42,346 bases of DNA from J051 sp040289295 (GTDB lineage: Bacteria; Armatimonadota; Fimbriimonadia; Fimbriimonadales; ATM1): assembly GCA_040289295.1 (NCBI GenBank), contig PSLA01000020.1, forward strand, positions 1 to 42,346, read 5' to 3'. Positions within the stretch are counted from its first letter, which is position 1, and every line of letters starts with the position of its first letter. Below the pieces are notes generated by a model. It did no database searches. It had not been told where the DNA came from and was given only the letters and a program-made list of their open reading frames with translations. Of the stretch, positions 16,550 to 23,530 are shown in pieces. Position numbers and translations under genes: made by a program.

Positions 16550-17740
16550 TCACCGCACGAGGTCGAGGAGGTAGGCCTCAAAGGCGAGGTAGTTTTCGTG
16601 CTGCGTCGCACGAATCTGGTCGGGCGGCAAGAGAAAGCCGAAACTGCCAGTGTCCCTCAGTTCGATGCTCATTCCGGGTACTCGATATACCCCGTACGCC
16701 CAATCGTTCGAGACTCCGCTTGCCAGGTAGAGGGTCCTTGAGGTCTGCCCCTCACGATACTGGACGCCGTAGGCCGACTCCACGTGTTCCTTCATGAGCC
16801 TACCTATGCGGTCGAGTTCCACCCAGTCGGGCGGGGAGTTCGTCGTGTAACCCCACGGCCATAAAATTAACTGACCGTAGCTATGGTAGTCAATGAAGCC
16901 GACCAAGTTGGGCAGGGTCGCGACGAAGTCCCGCACGGCGCGCGTTTCGGGCTCGCTGAATGCAGATGGGCCGCGGTAAGTGTCCGACGAGGGGTTGCTG
17001 CTGCTCCCCGAGCCGCCGAAGCCGACCGAGTAGTTCCGGTTCAGGTCAACCCCATAGGAACTGCCGTTGTTACGGCGGTTCTTGCGCCACAAGCGGTTCG
17101 TCGTCCACGTGTACTCATACCCGTCGGGGTTGAGGACCGGGAACACGCACACTTCGACCTCATTGATGAGCCAGCGATGCAGGATCGAGGTCTGCGCCAG
17201 TTCGCGAAGGTTGTTGAACAGGTGCATGGCTACGGCGGGGCTGATCCACTCACGGGCGTGAATGCCCGCCTGGATCACGACGCTACGCGGCGGTATGGGC
17301 GTTGAAGGCTCCCGCAGCCGGTAGACCCACACTGGCCTACCTTCCCAGGAGGTACCCGCGTTGATGCGCGTTACCCAAACGGGAGTTTCCTGGCGCCACT
17401 GCTCGTACTGGGCAATGATTTCGGATAGGCGTAAATAAGCCGTGCGATAGTCGCCTCCGCCCTGCGCCCCCGCCCACTCGTCGGGGGCGGGAAGCTCCTG
17501 AACAAAAAAGTACGGTAGGCCGAGGCGGTTCAGCTCCTTGTGGTGCTCGGGCCCCGCGATGACGTCCGTGAAGCCGAGCGTCACGTTGTCGGAAAAGAGT
17601 AGCAGCGTGCTGTCGGTCAACCTCTGTGCCGCCGCATCGTTGGGAACGAAAACCCGGTATCTTGCCCAGCCTGATTGGGCTGCGAAGCAGACGAGTGTAA
17701 GCGCGACAAGCAGGGAAAGTACTGACGCAAGCCTTTTCAT
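16550..17740 (-). CDS. Secreted M14 zinc carboxypeptidase
   Basis: The protein has 396 aa with signal peptide (1-26). The metallocarboxypeptidase A/B-type domain (about 95-396) has the zinc ligands H161 and E164 in GIHAREWISPA and H286 in FIDYHSYGQ, substrate-binding NRLWRKNRR (about 215-223) and VDLNRNYSVG, and the general base E360 in MSIELRDTG. All catalytic residues are present, so it should cleave C-terminal residues of peptides outside the cytoplasm. The region before the domain (about 27-90) resembles a short propeptide. An AGGTG sequence precedes the ATG. First gene of the minus-strand group of exported proteins. Confidence 0.93.
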   Translation of the reverse strand: MKRLASVLSLLVALTLVCFAAQSGWARYRVFVPNDAAAQRLTDSTLLLFSDNVTLGFTDVIAGPEHHKELNRLGLPYFFVQELPAPDEWAGAQGGGDYRTAYLRLSEIIAQYEQWRQETPVWVTRINAGTSWEGRPVWVYRLREPSTPIPPRSVVIQAGIHAREWISPAVAMHLFNNLRELAQTSILHRWLINEVEVCVFPVLNPDGYEYTWTTNRLWRKNRRNNGSSYGVDLNRNYSVGFGGSGSSSNPSSDTYRGPSAFSEPETRAVRDFVATLPNLVGFIDYHSYGQLILWPWGYTTNSPPDWVELDRIGRLMKEHVESAYGVQYREGQTSRTLYLASGVSNDWAYGVYRVPGMSIELRDTGSFGFLLPPDQIRATQHENYLAFEAYLLDLVR

Positions 17741-17938
17741 AAGCGCACCTGACCTTGAAGGACGTTTCGGCTCCCCGGTTCGGTTCGCCTGGGACGACTC
17801 TGAAAGGCGGAAACGGCCACATTCGGTTGGATGCGGCTGTCCTACCTTTACGAGCGCCGAGGATTATCCGAGCGGCACAGGAAGTTGAGCTTCGCGTAAC
17901 CACACTCTTAGCAGGTGCGCTTGTGTGCGGAGAAAAAC

Positions 17939-17991
17939 CCTTACCCGGCCTTCGGCCACCCTCTCCCACCGGGAGAGGGCCGGGGTGAGGG
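17939..17991. repeat. CTCTCCC/GGGAGAGGG palindromic repeat
   Basis: Nested inverted repeat: outer arms CCCTTACCCGGCC and GGCCGGGGTGAGGG, inner arms CCCTCTCCC and GGGAGAGGG. It belongs to a widespread class of intergenic palindromes. It lies in the 270-bp divergent spacer between the M14 gene and nuoB. Confidence 0.85.
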
Positions 17992-18010
17992 AGGGTAGAA
18001 TGAGGAAGCG

Positions 18011-18574
18011 ATGCCGAAACGGATTCAGGAGATCGTCGCGCACGACAGCATGACGCCCAAGATTGGCGACGTCGAGAAGGCGGGTAGCGTCATCGTCGGC
18101 AACCTCAACTACCTGCTCAACCAGGCGAGGGCGAATGCGCTCTGGCCGCTCACGTTCGGGCTTGCTTGCTGCGCCATCGAGATGATGTCCACGGTGGCGT
18201 CTCGGTTCGATATCGCGCGGTTCGGCAGCGAAGCGTTCCGTGCAACCCCGCGCCAGGCGGACGTGATGATCGTCGCAGGCAGGGTGAGCAAGAAGATGGC
18301 GCCGGTGCTCCGCCAAATCTATGACCAGATGGCGGAGCCGAAGTGGGTCATCAGCATGGGCGCCTGCGCCAGCAGTGGCGGCGTGTACAACAACTACGCG
18401 ATCGTGCAGGGTGTTGATCAGGTCGTCCCGGTGGACGTCTACGTCCCCGGTTGTCCTCCCTCGCCCGACGCGCTGCTGTACGGCCTTCTGAAACTCCAGG
18501 ACAAGGTCAAACGGATGCGCCACAACAAGCTCATCGAGCTCAAACCACGCGAGCAGGAAAGGGTGAACGTCTGA
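18011..18574 (+). CDS. nuoB: NADH-quinone oxidoreductase subunit B
   Basis: NuoB holds cluster N2, the last iron-sulfur centre before quinone, at the membrane face of complex I. The protein has 187 aa with all four ligands: C53 and C54 in GLACCAIEMM, C119 in MGACASSGG and C148 in VPGCPPSPDALLYG. GAGGAAG lies just upstream of the ATG. Its stop overlaps the start of nuoI (TGATG). It lacks nuoA before it and nuoC, D, E, F, G, H after it, unlike the usual nuoA-N operon. Confidence 0.95.
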   Translation: MPKRIQEIVAHDSMTPKIGDVEKAGSVIVGNLNYLLNQARANALWPLTFGLACCAIEMMSTVASRFDIARFGSEAFRATPRQADVMIVAGRVSKKMAPVLRQIYDQMAEPKWVISMGACASSGGVYNNYAIVQGVDQVVPVDVYVPGCPPSPDALLYGLLKLQDKVKRMRHNKLIELKPREQERVNV

Positions 18575-19050
18575 TGATCACAGAGGTCGGCAGAGACGTC
18601 ATCCGCCCGATCCTAACAGGGATGCTCCTTACCGCGCGACGCCTGAAGCGCGACAAGGCGACCATCTTCTATCCAGAGAAGAAGCGGCAGCCGTTTCCGC
18701 GCACACGCTGGCGACACGTGCTGAAACGGTACGACAACGGGCTGGAAAAGTGCATCGGCTGCTCGCTGTGCGCCGGCGCCTGCCCGGCGAAGTGCATTTA
18801 CGTTGAGGCGGCGTACAACACGGATGAAGAACGCTTCAGCCCAGGAGAGCGCTATGCCAAGCGCTACGAAATCAACATGCTCCGCTGCATCTTCTGTGGC
18901 TTCTGCCAAGAAGCGTGCCCTACCGGCGCCATCGTGCTGAGGTCTGACTTCGAACTGGCGGACTACTCCCGTCCCGACTTCATTTACACGAAGGAGATGC
19001 TGCTTGAGCCGATGCCAGAGAAACGGGGGGCAGCACCTGAGCCTACGTAG
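18574..19050 (+). CDS. nuoI: NADH-quinone oxidoreductase subunit I
   Basis: NuoI carries clusters N6a and N6b in the peripheral arm of complex I. The protein has 158 aa with two full [4Fe-4S] motifs: C60, C63, C66, C70 (CIGCSLCAGACP) and C105, C108, C111, C115 (CIFCGFCQEACP). The conserved tail YTKEMLLEP follows. The ATG at 18574 overlaps the nuoB stop; longer starts run into nuoB. The stop codon TAG is formed at the edge of an intergenic repeat (AGGGAGGGCGAGCGTC from 19049), and the last part of the gene together with the repeat is duplicated at 20583-20664. Confidence 0.95.
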   Translation: MITEVGRDVIRPILTGMLLTARRLKRDKATIFYPEKKRQPFPRTRWRHVLKRYDNGLEKCIGCSLCAGACPAKCIYVEAAYNTDEERFSPGERYAKRYEINMLRCIFCGFCQEACPTGAIVLRSDFELADYSRPDFIYTKEMLLEPMPEKRGAAPEPT

Positions 19051-19146
19051 GGAGGGCGAGCGTCACTCCCTCTCCCTGTGGGAGAGGGTTGGGTGACGGG
19101 TGATGTGGTGACTTGCGAAGGGAGGGCGAGCGTTCCACGAGCCTAC
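19049..19146. repeat. Composite of both repeat families
   Basis: The order is: GAGCGTCC-type copy (19049-19064), CTCTCCC...GGGAGAGGG palindrome (about 19066-19100), linker with GATGTGGTGACTTGCGA, and a second GAGCGTCC-type copy (19119-19146, ending GAGCCTAC). The right three parts recur in inverted orientation at 26571-26651. The composite fills the nuoI-ilvE spacer and ends about 35 bp before the predicted ilvE -10. Confidence 0.85.
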
Positions 19147-19193
19147 TCCCGCATCCCTCCCCAGCCTCCACCCGACTCGGTATCCTGGCGTTC

Positions 19194-20066
19194 ATGGGCA
19201 AGATTGTCTGGCTGAACGGTGAAATCCACGACCTGGACGGCGCCAAGGTGAGCGTTGCCGACCACGCGTACCTCTACGGCGACGGCCTCTTCGAGGGCAT
19301 CCGGATCTACAACCGAAAGGTCTTCAAACTCGACCCGCACCTCGACCGGCTCTACGCCGGCATCCGCTATCTCGGCTTCCAAATGCACATTCCGCAGGAC
19401 GAGCTCAAAGGCATCGTCCTCGACACGTGCAAGAAGGCGGAGATTGAGAACGGTTACATCCGGCTGAACGTTACGCGCGGCACCGGGCTTGGACTCGACC
19501 CGGCGCACATCAACAGTACGCCGAACGTCATGGTGATGGTCAGCACCCTTGCGCTCTATCCGCAGGAGGCGTACGAGACCGGCCTGAAGACCGTCCTTTG
19601 CAGCACGAGGGTCATCCCGGCGGACTGCCTCGACCCGAGGCTCAAAACCATCGGACGCTATGTCGCCAACATCCAGGCGAAGCTCGAGGCGAACCGGCAG
19701 GGAGCGGGCGAGGGCCTCATGCTCAACACGCAGGGCTACCTCGCCGAAGCCACCGGGGACAACGTGTTCCTGGTGCAGGACGGTGTCTTGCGCACGCCGC
19801 ACCCAAGCTGCGGAATCCTGAACGGCATTACGCGGCGTACCGTCATCGAACTTGCGAGGCAAGAGGGCATCGAGGTGCGCGAAGAGTTCCTGACCGTTTA
19901 CGACATCTATGAGTCGAACGAGGCGTTCCTCACCGGCACCGCCGCTGAGGTCATCCCGATGGTCAGTGTGGCCGGGCAGAAGGTCGGCTGCGGAACGCCC
20001 GGAGAGGTAACACGCAGGTTGATGCAGCGCTTCCGTGAAGCGACCGAGGTTGGCGACGCGTTCTAA
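19194..20066 (+). CDS. ilvE: Branched-chain amino acid aminotransferase (class IV PLP enzyme)
   Basis: The enzyme exchanges amino groups between Leu/Ile/Val and 2-oxoglutarate. The protein has 290 aa from the ATG at 19194. The class IV fold is clear: VADHAYLYGDGLFEGIRIY at the N-terminus, PLP Lys K151 in RLKTIGRYVANIQAKLEA, E184 in GYLAEATGDNVFLV, and the phosphate-binding GILNGITRRTVIE. The D-amino acid transaminase and 4-amino-4-deoxychorismate lyase groups share this fold; the motif pattern and length favour IlvE. No Shine-Dalgarno is seen; TATCCT lies 7 bases before the ATG, so the mRNA may be leaderless. Confidence 0.88.
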   Translation: MGKIVWLNGEIHDLDGAKVSVADHAYLYGDGLFEGIRIYNRKVFKLDPHLDRLYAGIRYLGFQMHIPQDELKGIVLDTCKKAEIENGYIRLNVTRGTGLGLDPAHINSTPNVMVMVSTLALYPQEAYETGLKTVLCSTRVIPADCLDPRLKTIGRYVANIQAKLEANRQGAGEGLMLNTQGYLAEATGDNVFLVQDGVLRTPHPSCGILNGITRRTVIELARQEGIEVREEFLTVYDIYESNEAFLTGTAAEVIPMVSVAGQKVGCGTPGEVTRRLMQRFREATEVGDAF

Positions 20067-20325
20067 CGTCTTTTGCCTCGACTGCGGTGGGCGCGCGGAG
20101 TTCCTTTTCGGCGGGCGCGCGCTCTGCCGGACGTGCGTTGAGGCTGCCCTCTCCAGGCGCATCGCGACGCCGGCGCTACAGTCGCTCGACGGCGGGGGCG
20201 CCTGCCTCTCCCGCTGCCCGGGGTGCGGCACCACGCGAGAGGAAGCGGAAGCCTCAGCGCTGTTCGGCTGCCCCGCGTGCTACTCGGCATTCCGCGACCG
20301 CGTTACTTCTTCATCGAGCCGATGA
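20035..20325 (+). CDS. McsA-like zinc-ribbon protein, truncated
   Basis: The 96-aa ORF (GTG 20035 or TTG 20050) overlaps the end of ilvE. It has two zinc ribbons: CLDC...CRTC and CPGCGTTREEAEASALFGC followed by ACYSAF. The second half matches the McsA family (CPxCG, then GC-xx-CY-xxF), the activator of the McsB arginine kinase in Gram-positive bacteria. McsA normally continues with an HxGK-type loop and a C-terminal UVR domain. Here the ORF stops soon after CYSAFRDRV, right where a palindromic repeat begins (20330), so the gene seems cut off. No mcsB is nearby. It may be a remnant or a shortened functional version. Confidence 0.6.
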   Translation: MKRPRLATRSNVFCLDCGGRAEFLFGGRALCRTCVEAALSRRIATPALQSLDGGGACLSRCPGCGTTREEAEASALFGCPACYSAFRDRVTSSSSR

Positions 20326-20329
20326 TGTA

Positions 20330-20364
20330 CCCTCTCTCCCTGTGAGAGAGGGTTGGGGTGAGGG
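20330..20364. repeat. CTCTCCC/GGGAGAGGG palindromic repeat
   Basis: This copy of the palindromic repeat contains CTCTCCCTGTGAGAGAGG and GTTGGGGTGAGGG. It separates the truncated McsA-like ORF from a minus-strand gene fragment, and it is read through in that fragment as ALTPTLSHRERG, a translation that often marks this repeat. Confidence 0.85.
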
Positions 20365-20575
20365 CGGCGAGCGAGTTGCGGATGTCGAGGTCAAATTTTC
20401 GTACTATGCCCTCGCCGTCGAACCAGTAGAACCCGGTAAGCAATATGCCGCCGGTTCCCGACTCCTTGAGTTCCGCGGCGACTTTGAGTGTCTCGACGTC
20501 CTCGATCTTCTCCACGGCTTTTGCGGTATAGCGCGATGTGAATGCGGGACCATCGGCCGCGGTCTCCGGCCACAC
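20365..20575 (-). pseudogene. C-terminal fragment of an exported-type protein
   Basis: On the minus strand an open stretch reads SRYTAKAVEKIEDVETLKVA and then TGFYWFDGEGIVRKFDLDIR. The pattern of a theme like 'TxKVxxELKxSG...YWFxxGxGIVR' resembles the last strands of DUF3108-like periplasmic proteins, but only about 60 residues are present. The frame has no good start and no Shine-Dalgarno, its 5' side abuts the duplicated nuoI tail and its 3' side runs into the palindromic repeat. I read it as the remains of a gene broken on both sides; the family guess is weak. Confidence 0.4.
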
Positions 20576-20582
20576 GCGAAGG

Positions 20583-20648
20583 TCTACACGAAGAAGATGC
20601 TGCTTGAGCCGAGGCCCGAGAACGTGCGGGCAGCATTTGAACCTACGT
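20583..20648 (+). pseudogene. Duplicated 3' end of nuoI
   Basis: 20583-20664 aligns without gaps to 18983-19064, exactly 1600 bp upstream, with about 71 of 82 identical positions by my count. The first part encodes a second YTKKMLLEPRPENVRAAFEP ending at the same TAG; the rest is the adjoining intergenic repeat. No nuoI sequence is present before it, so only the tail and its repeat were copied. Confidence 0.82.
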
Positions 20649-20676
20649 AGGGAGGGCGAGCGTCTCGGGAGCCTAC
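20649..20676. repeat. GAGCGTCC-type repeat
   Basis: Single plus-oriented copy, AGGGAGGGCGAGCGTC at the left and GAGCCTAC at the right, continuous with the duplicated nuoI tail. 20677-20716 after it holds nothing I recognise. Confidence 0.8.
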
Positions 20677-20716
20677 ACCGAGCCTGGACGGCTGGGAGGG
20701 TTGCGTTGCTACGCGC

Positions 20717-20890
20717 CTACCGGTCCCGCGCTGCCGCCCAGTCGAACGCTTCTTCGAGAGCGGCGGCACGGTCCACGTTGATGTCCTGTTCCTCGGTAAG
20801 ACTATCGGTGTTCCGCCACGTCCAGACCAATGTTCCGGCGCAGATAAGCATCACCAGCATAAAAGCGAGGACTACGCGATACGTTCTCAT
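20717..20890 (-). CDS. Small single-span membrane protein
   Basis: From ATG 20890 the protein has 57 aa: a basic start (MRTYR), one hydrophobic helix (about 6-25, VVLAFMLVMLICAGTLVW) and an acidic C-terminal tail with LTEEQDINVDRAAALEEAF. GAGGGCGAG lies just before the ATG. It is divergent from lon. No family recognised; size and layout suggest a small inner-membrane protein. Confidence 0.5.
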   Translation of the reverse strand: MRTYRVVLAFMLVMLICAGTLVWTWRNTDSLTEEQDINVDRAAALEEAFDWAAARDR

Positions 20891-20946
20891 CTCGCCCTCG
20901 ATTGCGGCAAATTTCGTGCCGTTGCGCGCCGGTTGGGGGTAACGTG

Positions 20947-23334
20947 ATGCCGATGGCTTCGCAGCGAACAAAGCGCAACACCAAACGCCGCAAAGCGCGG
21001 CCCGACTATCCCGTCCTGCCGATCCGTGACACGGTTCACTTCCCCGGCCTGGTGCACACCCTGCTGGTGGGTCGTACGGTGTCGCTACGCGCGCTCCGCG
21101 ACGCGCTCGGTGGCAGCCGCCGAATCGTCACGCTGACCCAGAAGGAGGTCGCCGTTGAGGAGCCGGCTGCGGACGACCTCTACCGCATGGGCACGCTTTG
21201 CGAGGTGCTGCAGGCGGTGCCCGTTCCGGACGGCACGATGCGCATTGTTGTCCGAGGCTTGGCGCGGTTTCGCGTGGAGAACCTCAGCCACACCGACGGC
21301 AGTTATCGCTGCACCGGCGAGGAGATCGAGACAAAGGCGTTCCGCGGCAAAGTGGCGGAAGCGAAGGTGCGCGAGGCGACGCGCCTCTTTGAGGATGTGT
21401 TGGACCTCGGTAAGCAGATCCCTCCGGAGGCTCTCCAGATGATCGCCGAGATCGAGGACGCCGGGCAAATGGCAGACTGCATCACGCATCACCTGCCGAT
21501 TCGCCCCGAAACGAAGCAGCAGGTTTTGGAGACGCTTCAGCCCGACGCGCGAATCACCGAGGTGTTGCGAATCCTGATGCGCGAGCGGGAGATCCTCACC
21601 GTTCAGAACGAGATTCGCTCGCAGGTAGAAAAGCGGCTCGGCGACACGCAGCGCGACTACTACCTGCGCGAGCAACTGCGCATCATACAACAGGAACTGC
21701 GCCAAGGTGACGAGCGAGGCGACGAAATCGAAGAGTACACGCGCCGCATCGAAGAGGCGGACATGCCGCCCGACGTTCGTGCGCGCGCGGAGCATGAGTT
21801 GGTGCGTCTGCAGCGTGCGACTGCCGCATCACCGGAGAGCATGGTGATTCGGACGTACCTCGATTGGATCACAACGCTGCCATGGTCGATCCTATCAGAA
21901 GATTCGCTCGACGTCCGGCACGCTAAGCGGATCCTGGACCGCGACCACTTCGGCTTGCGGCGGGTGAAGGATCGAGTCCTCGACTTCCTTGCGGTGCGCC
22001 AGGTTGCCAAGTCACTCCGCGGCCCGATTTTGTGCTTCGTCGGGCCACCGGGAGTCGGGAAGACCAGCACCGGCAAGTCTATTGCCGAGGCGCTCGGCAG
22101 GAAGTTCGTTCGCATCTCGCTCGGGGGCGTGCGCGACGAGGCAGAGATTCGCGGCCATCGGCGCACGTATATCGGTTCGCTGCCAGGGCGCATCATCCAG
22201 GGCATCCATAGCTGCGGCACGCGCAACCCGGTGTTTATGCTCGATGAAGTGGACAAGATGGGAATGGACTTCCGAGGCGACCCGACCTCTGCATTGCTCG
22301 AAGCGTTAGACCCTGAGCAGAATGACAAATTCACCGACCACTACATCGAGTGCCCGTTCGACCTAAGTGCAGTGATGTTCATCACAACGGCCAATACTCT
22401 TGACGGCATTTTATGGCCCCTACGCGACAGGATGGAGGTCATCGAGTTTCCAGGCTACACCGAAGATGAGAAACTGCAGATTGCGTCGCTGTTTCTCGTG
22501 CCAAAGCAACTTGCACTGCACGGTTTGAGGAAGAGCCAACTGTCAATCTCGGATCCCATGTTGCGTGTCGTCGTGCGGGAGTACACGCGAGAGGCGGGCG
22601 TACGCAATCTGGAGCGAGAAATCGCTACGCTTTGCAGAAAGACCGCGCGCATGGTCGCGGAAGAGCAGGCCCGGCGCGTAACCATCAATCGGGAGCGCGT
22701 TACAGAGTTCCTCGGCCGACCGCGCTATCAATATGGAACGAAAGAGAGACGGAACGACATCGGAACTGCCACAGGCCTGGTGTACACGGAGTTCGGAGGC
22801 GACGTCGTGCTGATTGAGGTTGCTCGTGTGCCCGCGCAAGGTCCGGAGCCGAAACTCGTGCTGACCGGTCATCTGGGGGAGATTATGAAGGAATCGGCAC
22901 AGGCAGCGATTACCTGCGTTTACGCTCGCACGAAGCAACTCCTCGGGAAGAACGGCGTGCCGGAGCAGAGCGACCTCCACATCCACGTGCCAGCAGGCGC
23001 GGTACCCAAAGACGGGCCAAGCGCAGGCATCACCATTGCCGCTGCCTACGCATCCGCGCTGACGGGCAGGCCGGTCCGAGGCGACGTGGCGATGACCGGA
23101 GAAATTACCCTACGTGGGAAGGTGCTGCCCGTCGGCGGCCTCCGGGAGAAGATTCTTGCAGCGCACCGGGCCGGCATCCGCACCGTGATCATCCCAAAGC
23201 AGAACTTGTGCGACGTGGATGACATCCCAACTCACGTGTTGGAGGAGGTCAACGTTCTGCCCGTGGAGCGGTTTGACGAGGTGGTGGAGCTGGCACTGGC
23301 GAACCGTCGCCGCGCAGATCCCCAAAAGGGTTGA
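20947..23334 (+). CDS. lon: ATP-dependent protease La (Lon)
   Basis: Lon degrades misfolded and regulatory proteins in the cytoplasm as a hexamer. From ATG 20947 (GGGGGT about 8 bases before) the protein has 795 aa. Order: basic start (about 1-18), LON substrate-binding domain (about 19-210, YPVLPIRDTVHFPGLVHTLL), coiled-coil region with QRDYYLREQLRIIQQELRQG, AAA+ module with Walker A GPPGVGKT (about 366-373) and Walker B VFMLDEVDKMG, and the S16 protease domain with catalytic S692 in KDGPSAGIT and K735 in GGLREKILAAHRAG. The 43-residue Ser-Lys distance is as in E. coli Lon. Complete, followed by a strong hairpin. Confidence 0.97.
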   Translation: MPMASQRTKRNTKRRKARPDYPVLPIRDTVHFPGLVHTLLVGRTVSLRALRDALGGSRRIVTLTQKEVAVEEPAADDLYRMGTLCEVLQAVPVPDGTMRIVVRGLARFRVENLSHTDGSYRCTGEEIETKAFRGKVAEAKVREATRLFEDVLDLGKQIPPEALQMIAEIEDAGQMADCITHHLPIRPETKQQVLETLQPDARITEVLRILMREREILTVQNEIRSQVEKRLGDTQRDYYLREQLRIIQQELRQGDERGDEIEEYTRRIEEADMPPDVRARAEHELVRLQRATAASPESMVIRTYLDWITTLPWSILSEDSLDVRHAKRILDRDHFGLRRVKDRVLDFLAVRQVAKSLRGPILCFVGPPGVGKTSTGKSIAEALGRKFVRISLGGVRDEAEIRGHRRTYIGSLPGRIIQGIHSCGTRNPVFMLDEVDKMGMDFRGDPTSALLEALDPEQNDKFTDHYIECPFDLSAVMFITTANTLDGILWPLRDRMEVIEFPGYTEDEKLQIASLFLVPKQLALHGLRKSQLSISDPMLRVVVREYTREAGVRNLEREIATLCRKTARMVAEEQARRVTINRERVTEFLGRPRYQYGTKERRNDIGTATGLVYTEFGGDVVLIEVARVPAQGPEPKLVLTGHLGEIMKESAQAAITCVYARTKQLLGKNGVPEQSDLHIHVPAGAVPKDGPSAGITIAAAYASALTGRPVRGDVAMTGEITLRGKVLPVGGLREKILAAHRAGIRTVIIPKQNLCDVDDIPTHVLEEVNVLPVERFDEVVELALANRRRADPQKG

Positions 23335-23361
23335 GGGTTCCCTCGGGCCAAAGGGAACCCT
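23334..23361 (+). terminator. Strong hairpin after lon
   Basis: AGGGTTCCCT (23334-23343) pairs perfectly with AGGGAACCCT (23352-23361) across an 8-base loop, directly at the lon stop codon. There is no T-run after it, so intrinsic termination is not certain, but it lies between convergent genes. Confidence 0.65.
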
Positions 23362-23530
23362 TCAGACGCTGGCCTGCCGTCTGGGAGGGTTGGAGGTTGG
23401 AGGTGGGGCGGTCACACATGGTGACCCTCGGCAGGCATCGTCCAATCTGTAAGACGGATAGCAGGGCGGATTCGTTCCATATTGGAGCAGCATCCGGCGA
23501 AATCTCGCATTTCTATGGGCGCCGACCGAC

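Noticed and set aside
19143..20234. 363-aa minus-strand ORF
   Set aside because: It is antisense to ilvE, whose motifs are complete; the Arg/Val/Leu-rich translation is typical of a shadow in GC-rich DNA.
20087..20650. 187-aa plus-strand ORF containing YTKKMLLEP
   Set aside because: Only its end resembles NuoI; the rest runs through the McsA-like ORF in another frame, a repeat and a minus-strand fragment, so it is not one gene.
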